In this document: positions 1-5,791 of the stretch, piece after piece
Layout: every line of letters starts with the position of its first letter
How positions within the stretch are numbered: position 1 is the first letter of the stretch
Assembly (NCBI GenBank): GCA_001778785.1
Contig: MFIE01000027.1
Span: 2,001-8,231 of the forward strand
DNA from: Candidatus Giovannonibacteria bacterium RIFCSPLOWO2_01_FULL_46_13
Lineage (GTDB): Bacteria; Patescibacteriota; Minisyncoccia; JACPKW01; UBA11713
DNA length: 6,231 nt
Direction: 5' to 3'
Program-made: the position numbers and the translations under genes
The notes under the pieces: generated by a model
What the model was told of the DNA's origin: nothing
What the model saw: only the letters and a program-made list of their open reading frames with translations
Database searches by the model: none

Positions 1-439
1 TATATTTATCCAAAAGTTTGACGACGCCGTTGTCCAATTCCACGAACCCGTCCAGAAACCGGATTATCGGGCGGTTTATGAATCCGAGCGGTCCGAAAAC
101 GCGGTTCACGATTCTCTTTAAAATAAATTTTACGAGCTTGTGGTACCGCACATATTCCAGCCATTGCTTGGCGCGGATCGTTTCCGTATTCAAAAGGGTT
201 AGCGCGATTACTCCCAAAATCCTCCCGTAGCGCGACTCGGAAATAATCGAAAGCGGCTCAAAGACGACATTTTGTTCCGGATATTCTTTTCTATAATATT
301 CGAACTTCGACGGAGGAATGATGACGACGAGCCGAATGTTCGGATCAGAAATCAAGCCGCGATAAGAGTCGTTCCGGAAAAAGTTTTTCGCCCGGATCCC
401 GTTATAGATCGGGATTAAAATTGTCTTAGCCGAGGACAT
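1..439 (-). CDS. Unrecognised protein, N-terminal 146 residues (truncated by window edge)
   Basis: An open frame starts with ATG at 439-437 and stays open for 146 codons to the left edge of the window, so the stop is not seen. The start lies inside the end of neuB: the two genes overlap by 14 bases in different frames, which suggests translational coupling. The protein begins MSSAKTILIPIYNGIRAKNF, a short hydrophobic beta-strand followed by a possible helix, then a second strand (IRLVVIIPPSK, about residues 35-45), a strand ending NVVFEPL (57-63), and a basic region rich in Arg and Lys (about 90-130). An opening alternation of strands and helices is what the N-terminal half of a GT-B glycosyltransferase or a UDP-sugar 2-epimerase-like fold would look like, and the position after neuB would suit a glycan enzyme. 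I see no diagnostic catalytic motif in this fragment, so no function is assigned. The reading frame itself is well supported. Confidence 0.75.
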   Translation of the reverse strand, partial: MSSAKTILIPIYNGIRAKNFFRNDSYRGLISDPNIRLVVIIPPSKFEYYRKEYPEQNVVFEPLSIISESRYGRILGVIALTLLNTETIRAKQWLEYVRYHKLVKFILKRIVNRVFGPLGFINRPIIRFLDGFVELDNGVVKLLDKY

Positions 440-1541
440 CTTCGGTTATTGGGTCGAATTTTTTTAAGTCTTTTTTAAGTTTCTTGCCTAAAACATTTTC
501 ATAATTTTCTGACGGAAGCCCCCCAGCGTACATCTGTGGACGCATGGCGTAAAGCATTTGGGCGACAACGACTGTTCCCGCAGGGATATCCTGCCCGGCC
601 ATAAGCGATTTTCTGAAGTACGGCCTAAAAACCGCCTCGTCATCCTGCAAGAACTTTTCGCCCTTGCCCATTCCCTTCTGCACGATTTCTTTTTTTAAAT
701 ATTCGTCTTTTTTGGAAGGGTCGCCTTCGATTTCCCTTATTCCCGCAACCATGGCTTTCATTTCTTCGGGCGTCATAGAAACTTTATGGTCCGCGCCCCA
801 AAGTGTCCGCGAAAATGAAAAATGTTTTTCTATTACCTTCGCGCCGAGTGCAACCGCCGCCAACGCCGAATCAAAATCGATGGAGTGGTCCGAAAATCCC
901 GTCGGGATTCCGTACCTTTCCGAAAGAAAATTTATTGTCGCCAAATTTAATTCTTCTGGAGGGCAGGGATATTTCGAGACGCAATGCAATAAAACAACAT
1001 TCGCCCCCCTATTTTTCAAAAAATTAATCGATTTATCAAGCTCTTCGAGAGTAGACATGCCGGAAGAAATAATAACTGGCTTGCCCGTTTTGGCAATGTA
1101 ATCAAGCGTTACAAAATCTAAAATATCTCCGGAACCAACCTTCCAAAGCTCCGCGCCAAGTTCGTTCAATTTCATTGCTGCCCCGCGCGACATTGGGGTG
1201 GAGTGGAAAATTATCCCGATCTCGTCGCAATATTCCTTAAGCGGTTTCCAAAATTTATCGAGTGGGGTCGAGCGGTCATTGCGCGAAGCCCAAGAATACC
1301 GGTCAGCGCCCCTAAAATGCGGCGAGACGACGTGAACATTTAACTGCTCGTCTTCGACATTGTGCGTCTGAAATTTCACAGCGTCCGCGCCGGATTCTTT
1401 CGCGGCGCGCACCAAAGCTTTGGCATTTTCCAAATACTCGCTAACAGGTTTCTCCTCCTCGGTCTGTATAAAGTTTTTGCCAATCTCCGCGATCACAAAA
1501 ACTCTTTCGTTTATCTTGTCCCAAATTTGATCAGAATTCAT
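426..1541 (-). CDS. neuB: N-acetylneuraminate synthase family protein (NeuB-type nonulosonic acid synthase)
   Basis: The 371-residue protein has the normal length and both domains of the NeuB family, which condenses phosphoenolpyruvate with an N-acetylated hexosamine (ManNAc for sialic acid) in the cytoplasm. The TIM-barrel part shows AEIGKN (18-23), GADAVKFQTH (51-60), STPMSR (114-119), SGD (137-139), SSGMS (159-163), LHCVSKYP (185-192), GFSDHS (215-220), EKHF (238-241) and ADH (250-252). A C-terminal SAF (antifreeze-like) domain spans about 309-368 and carries the RP motif (334-335). Compared from memory with Neisseria meningitidis NeuB, the catalytic Glu25, the metal ligands His215 and His236 and the substrate-binding Arg314 correspond to Glu19, His219, His240 and Arg334. 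The QTHxVEDE stretch (58-65) also resembles that enzyme. One deviation is that the usual Asn-His of the first motif is Asn23-Phe24. The gene has no Shine-Dalgarno sequence, but a promoter sits directly upstream. Legionaminate or pseudaminate synthase activity is possible, because sequence alone does not separate the substrates. Confidence 0.9.
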   Translation of the reverse strand: MNSDQIWDKINERVFVIAEIGKNFIQTEEEKPVSEYLENAKALVRAAKESGADAVKFQTHNVEDEQLNVHVVSPHFRGADRYSWASRNDRSTPLDKFWKPLKEYCDEIGIIFHSTPMSRGAAMKLNELGAELWKVGSGDILDFVTLDYIAKTGKPVIISSGMSTLEELDKSINFLKNRGANVVLLHCVSKYPCPPEELNLATINFLSERYGIPTGFSDHSIDFDSALAAVALGAKVIEKHFSFSRTLWGADHKVSMTPEEMKAMVAGIREIEGDPSKKDEYLKKEIVQKGMGKGEKFLQDDEAVFRPYFRKSLMAGQDIPAGTVVVAQMLYAMRPQMYAGGLPSENYENVLGKKLKKDLKKFDPITEDVLG

Positions 1542-1549
1542 TGGTTTAT

Positions 1550-1578
1550 ATTATAAAACTAAAACCCCCGAGAGACAA
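1550..1578 (-). promoter_or_regulatory. Predicted sigma70-type promoter of neuB
   Basis: On the minus strand a -35 box TTGTCT (1578-1573, 4 of 6 consensus) is separated by exactly 17 bases from a perfect -10 box TATAAT (1555-1550). The -10 box ends 8 bases before the neuB ATG at 1541. Transcription would therefore begin about 1-3 bases before the start codon, giving a nearly leaderless mRNA, which agrees with the absence of a Shine-Dalgarno sequence. It marks neuB and the following gene as a separate transcription unit from the transporters. Confidence 0.6.
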
Positions 1579-1589
1579 GATTTGTTTCT
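1571..1589. promoter_or_regulatory. 19-bp near-perfect inverted repeat over the neuB -35 box (possible operator)
   Basis: On the plus strand, AGAGACAA (1571-1578) and TTGTTTCT (1582-1589) form an 8-3-8 dyad with a single mismatch, and the -35 hexamer lies entirely within the left arm. This arrangement suits a dimeric repressor site. The same dyad, transcribed from upstream, would form a weak AU-rich hairpin before GGGGGTTTTAGTTTT, so a poor terminator for the transporter operon is an alternative reading. No regulator gene is visible in the window. Confidence 0.3.
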
Positions 1590-1606
1590 GGATCCCTAAA
1601 GGAACC

Positions 1607-2512
1607 TCAAGAAAACAAAATCAATACGACTCCGGCGATGGCGATACCCGCGCCTAATAATTTTTTGGAGATATTTTTTTCGCGGAAAAATAGCCATCCC
1701 CAGATGACGCCTAACAAAACGCCGACTCGCTTGATTGCGATCGTATACGAAGCGAAACCTGTGGCGAGGGCTGAATTGTAAAAAAATCCATTGGCCGATT
1801 GGGCAATGCCTCCGAAAAACAGAAGCAAAATTGGATTAAAGAAAATACGCTTCCAGCCATCAGGAACAACAGGCGGAGGCGCCCCTGTTTTTAAAAAAAG
1901 TGTTCCTTTAGTGAAAAGCAAATAAGCAGCGTAACCGAGAGCAGCAAACCCTATGATGACTGCGTACGAAAATGTCCGGCTTGAATATAGCGTTGCCAAT
2001 TTATCAAAATTAACCGAGACGGAAGACATAAGGGCCACCGAAAGCCCGAGGAGATTTCCTTTGCGATAATCTTTAGCCGTATTTCCATCCGGGACCGCGC
2101 GCGAAATTTCCCAGAGACCAAATACAGTTAGGATAACTCCGGCCATCCCTAAAAGAGGCGGGACCTCACCTAGAAAAACCCATCCAGTAAACAATAGAAA
2201 TATTGGTGCCGTAAGCGACATCGAATATACAGATGAAAATTCCCCAACCTCAAACGCTTTTAGGCCGACAGGAATAATTGCCATATTAAGAATTCCGGTT
2301 ACCAGTGCCGCCCGCCAAAAGCCCTCGGCTAAATCCGGCATTCCGAAAAAAATGAAGGTAACCGCGAAAAGTATAATGGAAGCCGTTGCCGCGGTAATAA
2401 AGCTAAGCGTTATTTTTGAATATTGGCCAAGGTGAACCGCCTGATTGGAAAGGGCGTTTGTCGTGGACTGCATGACCGCCGAGCCGAGCGCAAATAAAAA
2501 CCAGGTGATCAT
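1607..2512 (-). CDS. EamA/DMT-family transporter, second of a tandem pair
   Basis: This 301-residue integral membrane protein has about ten hydrophobic segments arranged as two repeats, the standard size and topology of EamA-type drug/metabolite transporters, which move small metabolites or sugar-linked compounds across the inner membrane. It is a clear paralogue of the preceding gene: GFW (64-66), ILN (74-76), TGW (109-111), EVP (116-118), FGLW (131-134), FDK (169-171), an intramembrane KR (261-262) and EKNISKKL (278-285) occur in the same order in both. A Pro-rich loop (APPPVVPDGW, 211-220) between two membrane segments has no equivalent in its partner. The ATG lies 3 bases after the upstream stop with no Shine-Dalgarno sequence, so translation is probably coupled. 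The substrate is unknown. Its place in a nonulosonate locus suggests a sugar precursor, nucleotide sugar or lipid-linked sugar, and this is inference. Confidence 0.85.
   Translation of the reverse strand: MITWFLFALGSAVMQSTTNALSNQAVHLGQYSKITLSFITAATASIILFAVTFIFFGMPDLAEGFWRAALVTGILNMAIIPVGLKAFEVGEFSSVYSMSLTAPIFLLFTGWVFLGEVPPLLGMAGVILTVFGLWEISRAVPDGNTAKDYRKGNLLGLSVALMSSVSVNFDKLATLYSSRTFSYAVIIGFAALGYAAYLLFTKGTLFLKTGAPPPVVPDGWKRIFFNPILLLFFGGIAQSANGFFYNSALATGFASYTIAIKRVGVLLGVIWGWLFFREKNISKKLLGAGIAIAGVVLILFS
1659..1681. repeat. 23-bp near-identical segment, copy 1 (in second DMT gene)
   Basis: This segment encodes most of EKNISKKL near the end of the second transporter and matches 2571-2593 in the first transporter at 22 of 23 bases (G versus A at the twelfth position). 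The flanking coding sequence is much more diverged. Confidence 0.7.
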
Positions 2513-2515
2513 GGA

Positions 2516-3406
2516 TTAGCTTAAAAACAAGGTTACAATAACTCCCGCAAACATCACAGCGACAGCGATTAATTTTTTGGAAATATTTTTTTCTTGCAAA
2601 AGCGCCCCGGAGAGCAGAACCGCCCAGAGCGATGAAAGGCGCTTCACGCTCGAGGCATATGCCGCGACTGCATAATTTAAAGCCTGCAAAGAAAAGAAAA
2701 GGCCCAGGGCGTAAACCAGCGCAAAAATAAAGACACTGCCGCGGATATTTTTAAACTGTTCGAAAAAATTGCGGCGCTCTTCGCGGCGCATGATGCTGCT
2801 GTATGCAAAATGTACTAGCCCCATCAATATAAAAACCGTCGCAGCGAAGAAAAGCGAGGACGAAGTGATTACGGCTTTTTTATCGAAAGGATAGGTAATC
2901 GCAAACGAAAGAGTGCCGAGGAGAGCAAAAAGGACTCCCCTGCGTTTCAAAATTTCGGAAAGTTTTATGCTCCGTGAAGCCGCATCGGACCGCAAAAGAA
3001 GCCACAACCCAAAAGCGGTTATGATAACCCCGAGACTTCCGACAAGGCTCGGCACTTCTTTCAAGGTCAGCCACCCGGTCAAAAGAACCAACGGAGGAAT
3101 TAAAAGCCGGAACGGAGAAATTATTGAAGCTTCCTCTTCTTTGAAGGCCCTAAACCAAAAAAATTGCGCAAAAATATTTAAAATCGCGGTTACCCAAAAC
3201 GCCATCCAAAAGCCATCTTTAATTTCCGGGATGCCAACGATAAAAAGCGGCACGGCCAACATAATCCCGGAAATCGTAAACGTCGTCCCCAAAAGAAAAC
3301 TTTCGTCCACGCCGGTTTTTAAAATCTTCCTCGAGATAACGTCGTACAGGCCCAAGAAAAAAGACCCGGGCAACATGTACGAAAGAAAAAGGACTACGTC
3401 GCTCAT
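2516..3406 (-). CDS. EamA/DMT-family transporter, first of a tandem pair
   Basis: The 296-residue product is almost wholly hydrophobic, with about ten predicted membrane helices in two five-helix halves, as in EamA/DMT transporters. Motifs shared with the next gene are GFW (65-67), ILN (75-77), TGW (110-112), EVP (117-119), FGLW (132-135), FDK (174-176), KR (255-256) and EKNISKKL (272-279). The offset between the two proteins is one residue in the first half and six in the opposite direction near the end, so they align over their full length. A charged cytoplasmic loop (RREERRNFFEQF, 207-218) lies in the second half. The start codon overlaps the methyltransferase stop in an ATGA, and a weak AGGA lies 4 bases before the ATG. 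Being full length, each protein could form its own transporter, but adjacency also allows a heterodimer. The substrate cannot be read from the sequence. Confidence 0.87.
   Translation of the reverse strand: MSDVVLFLSYMLPGSFFLGLYDVISRKILKTGVDESFLLGTTFTISGIMLAVPLFIVGIPEIKDGFWMAFWVTAILNIFAQFFWFRAFKEEEASIISPFRLLIPPLVLLTGWLTLKEVPSLVGSLGVIITAFGLWLLLRSDAASRSIKLSEILKRRGVLFALLGTLSFAITYPFDKKAVITSSSLFFAATVFILMGLVHFAYSSIMRREERRNFFEQFKNIRGSVFIFALVYALGLFFSLQALNYAVAAYASSVKRLSSLWAVLLSGALLQEKNISKKLIAVAVMFAGVIVTLFLS
2571..2593. repeat. 23-bp near-identical segment, copy 2 (in first DMT gene)
   Basis: Partner of 1659-1681. It encodes the same EKNISKKL stretch with almost identical codons. Confidence 0.7.
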
Positions 3407-4188
3407 ATTTTCCTAAAGTGATAAAGGGCAACCGCTCCCGAGAAGATATGGTTTTTCTCCAGTGGAACGATGTGCGTCCCGGCCCAGGAAATAAATTCCT
3501 GGATTTTCTTTTTGTCCGTCGGCAACTTGGAATCCCGCGCGACGTTCGGAAGCCTCTTTTCAAAATCGCGGATCATTTTATCCCCGTGCCCCCATTCCTG
3601 CTCAACCGTCCGCCAAGAAAGCGTCATCTTTAATTTCTTAGCCCATTCCTCAAATTCAATCGGAGTTAAGTAATGAAGGTCAGCAAGAGTAATTTTTGCG
3701 CGGAACAAAAACCAAAGCGTCATCAAAATATATCCGCGCGGGTTCGTCCAGTTGGGACAGGTTATAATAAAAGATCCGCGCGGGGCTAAAAGCCCCGCTA
3801 GTTTTTTCAAAGCTTCGAATGGATTATCCAAATGCTCGAGCGTTCCCAAGGAAACGACAACATCAAATTTTCCCTTCATTTTTTTTAAATCTGTATTCTC
3901 GTACGAAAGGTGTGGGTGGCGGTAAGTTTTTTTCGCGATATCTATCGCCTCTTTCGAATAATCAATTCCAAAAACTTTTTTTGCGCCTTCCTTCGCGATC
4001 AAATAAGCGAGCTCCCCAGTGCCGCATCCCGCATCCAAAACAGTTTTGCCTTCCCAAGAAACCTCCCCCAAAACCTCCTGCTTGGCCGGCGGGACTTTAT
4101 CTCCGGAAAACATAAGAGACGAGAAATGCTTCTTCTCGCCTTTTTTATAAATCTTGTTATAAATTTTCTTTAGGTCCTTATTTTTCAT
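3403..4188 (-). CDS. Class I SAM-dependent methyltransferase
   Basis: The 261-residue protein carries the Rossmann-type methyltransferase signatures: motif I VLDAGCGTG (50-58) for S-adenosylmethionine binding, GIDYS (74-78) with the acidic residue expected to hold the ribose hydroxyls, and FDVVVSLGTLEHL (108-120), followed by a post-motif strand FIITCPNW (140-147). The N-terminal YNKIYKKGEKKHFS (10-23) precedes the fold, and a divergent C-terminal part (from about 150) probably forms the acceptor site. Such stand-alone enzymes in glycan clusters usually methylate a hydroxyl of a sugar or of a growing glycan, and that role is inferred here from context. The gene follows the terminator of the preceding unit, has AAAAGG directly before the ATG (too close to act as a normal Shine-Dalgarno) and overlaps the first transporter gene by 4 bases, so it opens a three-gene operon. 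The target (sugar, lipid or other small molecule) is unknown. Confidence 0.85.
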   Translation of the reverse strand: MKNKDLKKIYNKIYKKGEKKHFSSLMFSGDKVPPAKQEVLGEVSWEGKTVLDAGCGTGELAYLIAKEGAKKVFGIDYSKEAIDIAKKTYRHPHLSYENTDLKKMKGKFDVVVSLGTLEHLDNPFEALKKLAGLLAPRGSFIITCPNWTNPRGYILMTLWFLFRAKITLADLHYLTPIEFEEWAKKLKMTLSWRTVEQEWGHGDKMIRDFEKRLPNVARDSKLPTDKKKIQEFISWAGTHIVPLEKNHIFSGAVALYHFRKI

Positions 4189-4194
4189 CCTTTT

Positions 4195-4200
4195 ATGATA
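4195..4200 (-). promoter_or_regulatory. Possible -10 box before the methyltransferase operon
   Basis: TATCAT (minus strand, 5 of 6 matches to TATAAT) ends 6 bases before the ATG at 4188, just downstream of the terminator of the previous unit. No good -35 box is found at 16-18 bases (TTAATT at 17 bases is poor). The placement repeats the near-leaderless layout seen at neuB. It is weak evidence in an A+T-rich stretch. Confidence 0.25.
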
Positions 4201-4213
4201 CCTAAATATAACA

Positions 4214-4260
4214 CAAAAATTAAAGAGGCGGTCACAGAAGAATCTGGACCGCCTCTCTTT
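4214..4260 (-). terminator. Intrinsic terminator of the 4285-5253 gene
   Basis: A perfect 10-bp stem (4224-4233 with 4247-4256; arm AGAGGCGGTC) continues past a one-base bulge into a 4-bp stem (CAGA/TCTG) capped by a 4-base loop at 4239-4242. Read on the minus strand, the stem is followed by TTAATTTTTGTG, a T-rich tract. It begins 28 bases after the stop codon at 4285. On the plus strand the stem is followed by only three Ts and then As, so it is oriented for minus-strand transcription. Confidence 0.85.
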
Positions 4261-4273
4261 AAAATACGAACGA

Positions 4274-4287
4274 CGACTTACGACTTA
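4274..4287. repeat. 7-bp tandem duplication at the stop codon of the 4285-5253 gene
   Basis: CGACTTA occurs twice in direct tandem (4274-4280 and 4281-4287, plus strand). On the coding strand this is TAAGTCG repeated, the first copy supplying the stop codon and the second giving another TAA out of frame. It may be a small slippage duplication. Confidence 0.6.
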
Positions 4288-5253
4288 CTGAAGGCTTGCG
4301 GTTGCGACCGCAATTGGGATTCCCCCATTCGGCCCCGTATGATTTGCCACAGCGCGAAGCCTTCCTTCGGCTCTCTCGCGATGCTGGAGCTTTCGCTCCG
4401 CGTACGCAACCGTGATCTGAACCATCAGGTTCGCGTTATCGAGCGAGGAAGAAGGCAGATCTACCGGTACAGCCTTGGTAACCTTCTCATATCTCCCGCG
4501 GCGGTAGTCCTCGTAGACGGCAAACGCCTTGGCCCAGTGCGCCATCGAGCTCCCTCGGGCTGCACGGAAGTCCGTAGCGTAATCCTTGCTCGCAACTCCC
4601 TTCATCCCGCGGAACTCTGTCATCGCTACAGCGAAGCTTATATGGACGCAGGCATTATTCTGCATCCAAACCGGGTACTCCTCAAGGGAGTCCAAAACGT
4701 AATTCCGGGCGGAGACCATAGCCCGAATTCGCTTTCTGATCAAATCGTCGTCACTCGAGGCAAACGAGGCGCTCACCTCTTCCACCTCGGCGACAAAAAG
4801 ACCCATCAGGTGCCGGACTACATTACCAGCCAAGCCGTAATGCGACGAGGAAGTCCTCTGCGCATCCGCGGATTCGGAATATCTACGAAGGTTGCGCCGC
4901 AGAATCCCGACATTGTACCAGTTGCCGGCTAACAACGATTGCTTGGCAACTGATTCCGGAAGTTTCCCCGCATCCCCGGAGAGGCTAACAAAGCGCCCCT
5001 CGATATCAGCATGATCCGCGCCTTTGGCGCGGCGCCGCCCGTTCAAGCCCTCACCAATGCACGCGAACCGCATCCACTCGGAAGCCTTTGGGTGCTTCGC
5101 GGCCTCCTCGAAGATCTCCGCATACGCGATTGGGTTTCGCTCCTCCGGTTTCCCGATCAAGAGATAATACAATTTAACCGGGTCGACGTTTTCCTGAAAA
5201 TCTACGCCGTCCGGCAAGCTGACGATCTCTTCAACCTTTTTTTGATCAATCAT
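4285..5253 (-). CDS. Unrecognised 322-residue helical protein (weakly TPR-like)
   Basis: I do not recognise this protein. It has no signal peptide and no membrane segment, so it is probably cytoplasmic, and it reads as mainly alpha-helical, rich in Ala, Arg, Glu and Ser. Three stretches look loosely like tetratricopeptide-type helical hairpins: NWYNVGILRRNLRRYSESAD (111-130), AHWAKAFAVYEDYRRGRYEK (238-257) and ITVAYAERKLQHRERAEGRL (280-299). None is a convincing consensus repeat, so a helical scaffold or binding role is only a suggestion. The start is firm: AAAGGAG lies 7 bases before the ATG, and the gene ends 28 bases before a strong terminator. The coding strand is supported by both signals even though the opposite strand is also open for 245 codons. 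Its G+C content is about 55% in sampled lines against roughly 40-50% in the flanking genes. With its own signals it looks like an independent unit, perhaps acquired, placed between two parts of the glycan locus. Confidence 0.8.
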   Translation of the reverse strand: MIDQKKVEEIVSLPDGVDFQENVDPVKLYYLLIGKPEERNPIAYAEIFEEAAKHPKASEWMRFACIGEGLNGRRRAKGADHADIEGRFVSLSGDAGKLPESVAKQSLLAGNWYNVGILRRNLRRYSESADAQRTSSSHYGLAGNVVRHLMGLFVAEVEEVSASFASSDDDLIRKRIRAMVSARNYVLDSLEEYPVWMQNNACVHISFAVAMTEFRGMKGVASKDYATDFRAARGSSMAHWAKAFAVYEDYRRGRYEKVTKAVPVDLPSSSLDNANLMVQITVAYAERKLQHRERAEGRLRAVANHTGPNGGIPIAVATASLQ

Positions 5254-5260
5254 ACTACCA

Positions 5261-5267
5261 CTCCTTT
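5261..5267 (-). promoter_or_regulatory. Strong Shine-Dalgarno of the 4285-5253 gene
   Basis: AAAGGAG on the minus strand, with a 7-base spacer to the ATG at 5253, fixes the start of the unrecognised gene. It is the only strong ribosome binding site in the window. The cupin gene, neuB and the second transporter have none at a proper distance. Confidence 0.85.
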
Positions 5268-5296
5268 CGCTAGAATTTTAGGATCAAACTAGAACT

Positions 5297-5325
5297 AATC
5301 TACAACACCTAGCCCCAAAAATCAA
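5297..5325 (-). promoter_or_regulatory. Possible promoter of the 4285-5253 gene
   Basis: TTGATT (5325-5320, 4 of 6) and TAGATT (5302-5297, 4 of 6) are 17 bases apart on the minus strand and would give a leader of about 35-40 bases containing the Shine-Dalgarno sequence. A competing -10 (TAAAAT) lies closer to the gene, with a poorer 19-base spacing. Only the spacing makes this better than chance. Confidence 0.3.
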
Positions 5326-5335
5326 GAAGTTCAAT

Positions 5336-5782
5336 TTATTTCCACCCGGGGACTTGTTCGATTGGAATGATGTCGCGCTCGGGGAGTTTTATTATGTACG
5401 CGCGGCCGTGGGCGGAAGTGTGCATGTGCGGCACGCCGGCAGGGATTAAAAGCACGTCGCCTTCTTTGACGATGACTTCCGTACCGTTAGCGATGGTCTT
5501 GGCTTTTATTTCATTATCGTTTCCTTCCTTGGCAAATGGTTCGACCATTTCCCCGCCGACAACAAACTTCATCTCGCCATCAATCCCAATCCACAAATCA
5601 GCTTCGTGCCTATGAACTTCGGGCTGGCCTTCCAAAAAATTGTGGTCCTCCAAAATATTAAATGAGACGCCTTTTTCTTTCGAAACCAACGAAAGCGGTT
5701 CGAGCTGGTGCTTGCCGTCCGCCGGAGCCTTCGCTAAAGATTCTTGGATATTTTTCGCTTCGATAAATTGCCAGTTTTTCAT
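5336..5782 (-). CDS. Single-domain cupin protein
   Basis: The 148-residue protein is one cupin beta-barrel. Cupin motif 1 is seen as HRHEADLWIGIDG (57-69) and motif 2 as GDVLLIPAGVPH (108-119), so the likely metal ligands are His57, His59, an acidic residue (Asp62, or Glu60) and His119. The usual Glu of motif 1 appears to be Asp. The inter-motif region of about 38 residues is longer than the shortest cupins allow and carries charged segments. Cupins in sugar loci include isomerases, epimerases and dioxygenases, but nothing here identifies the reaction. A link to the nonulosonate pathway rests only on position, 9 bases after the neuA-like gene, in what is probably the same transcript. There is no Shine-Dalgarno sequence before the ATG. 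The domain call is secure and the function open. Confidence 0.85.
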   Translation of the reverse strand: MKNWQFIEAKNIQESLAKAPADGKHQLEPLSLVSKEKGVSFNILEDHNFLEGQPEVHRHEADLWIGIDGEMKFVVGGEMVEPFAKEGNDNEIKAKTIANGTEVIVKEGDVLLIPAGVPHMHTSAHGRAYIIKLPERDIIPIEQVPGWK

Positions 5783-5791
5783 AATAAGTTT

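Noticed and set aside
664..1101. 145-codon open frame on the plus strand inside neuB
   Set aside because: It lies entirely opposite conserved NeuB motifs and is a shadow of that gene.
1556..1589. Intrinsic terminator after the second transporter
   Set aside because: The hairpin is A+T-rich with a mismatch, and the following tract is GGGGGTTTTAGTTTT, interrupted and preceded by Gs. The promoter/operator reading fits better, though weak termination cannot be excluded.
2913..3416. 167-codon open frame on the plus strand opposite the first transporter
   Set aside because: It is the complement of clear membrane-helix coding sequence, and its product is basic and shows no domain.
4195..4932. 245-codon open frame on the plus strand opposite the orphan gene
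   Set aside because: It starts within the promoter/terminator region, reads through the terminator stem, has no Shine-Dalgarno sequence and has low-complexity Arg/Ser/Pro-rich content. The minus-strand gene has a strong ribosome binding site and a correctly oriented terminator.
4285..5253. Firm assignment of the orphan protein as a TPR protein
   Set aside because: The repeat-like stretches miss several consensus positions and are unevenly spaced, so only a weak resemblance is reported.
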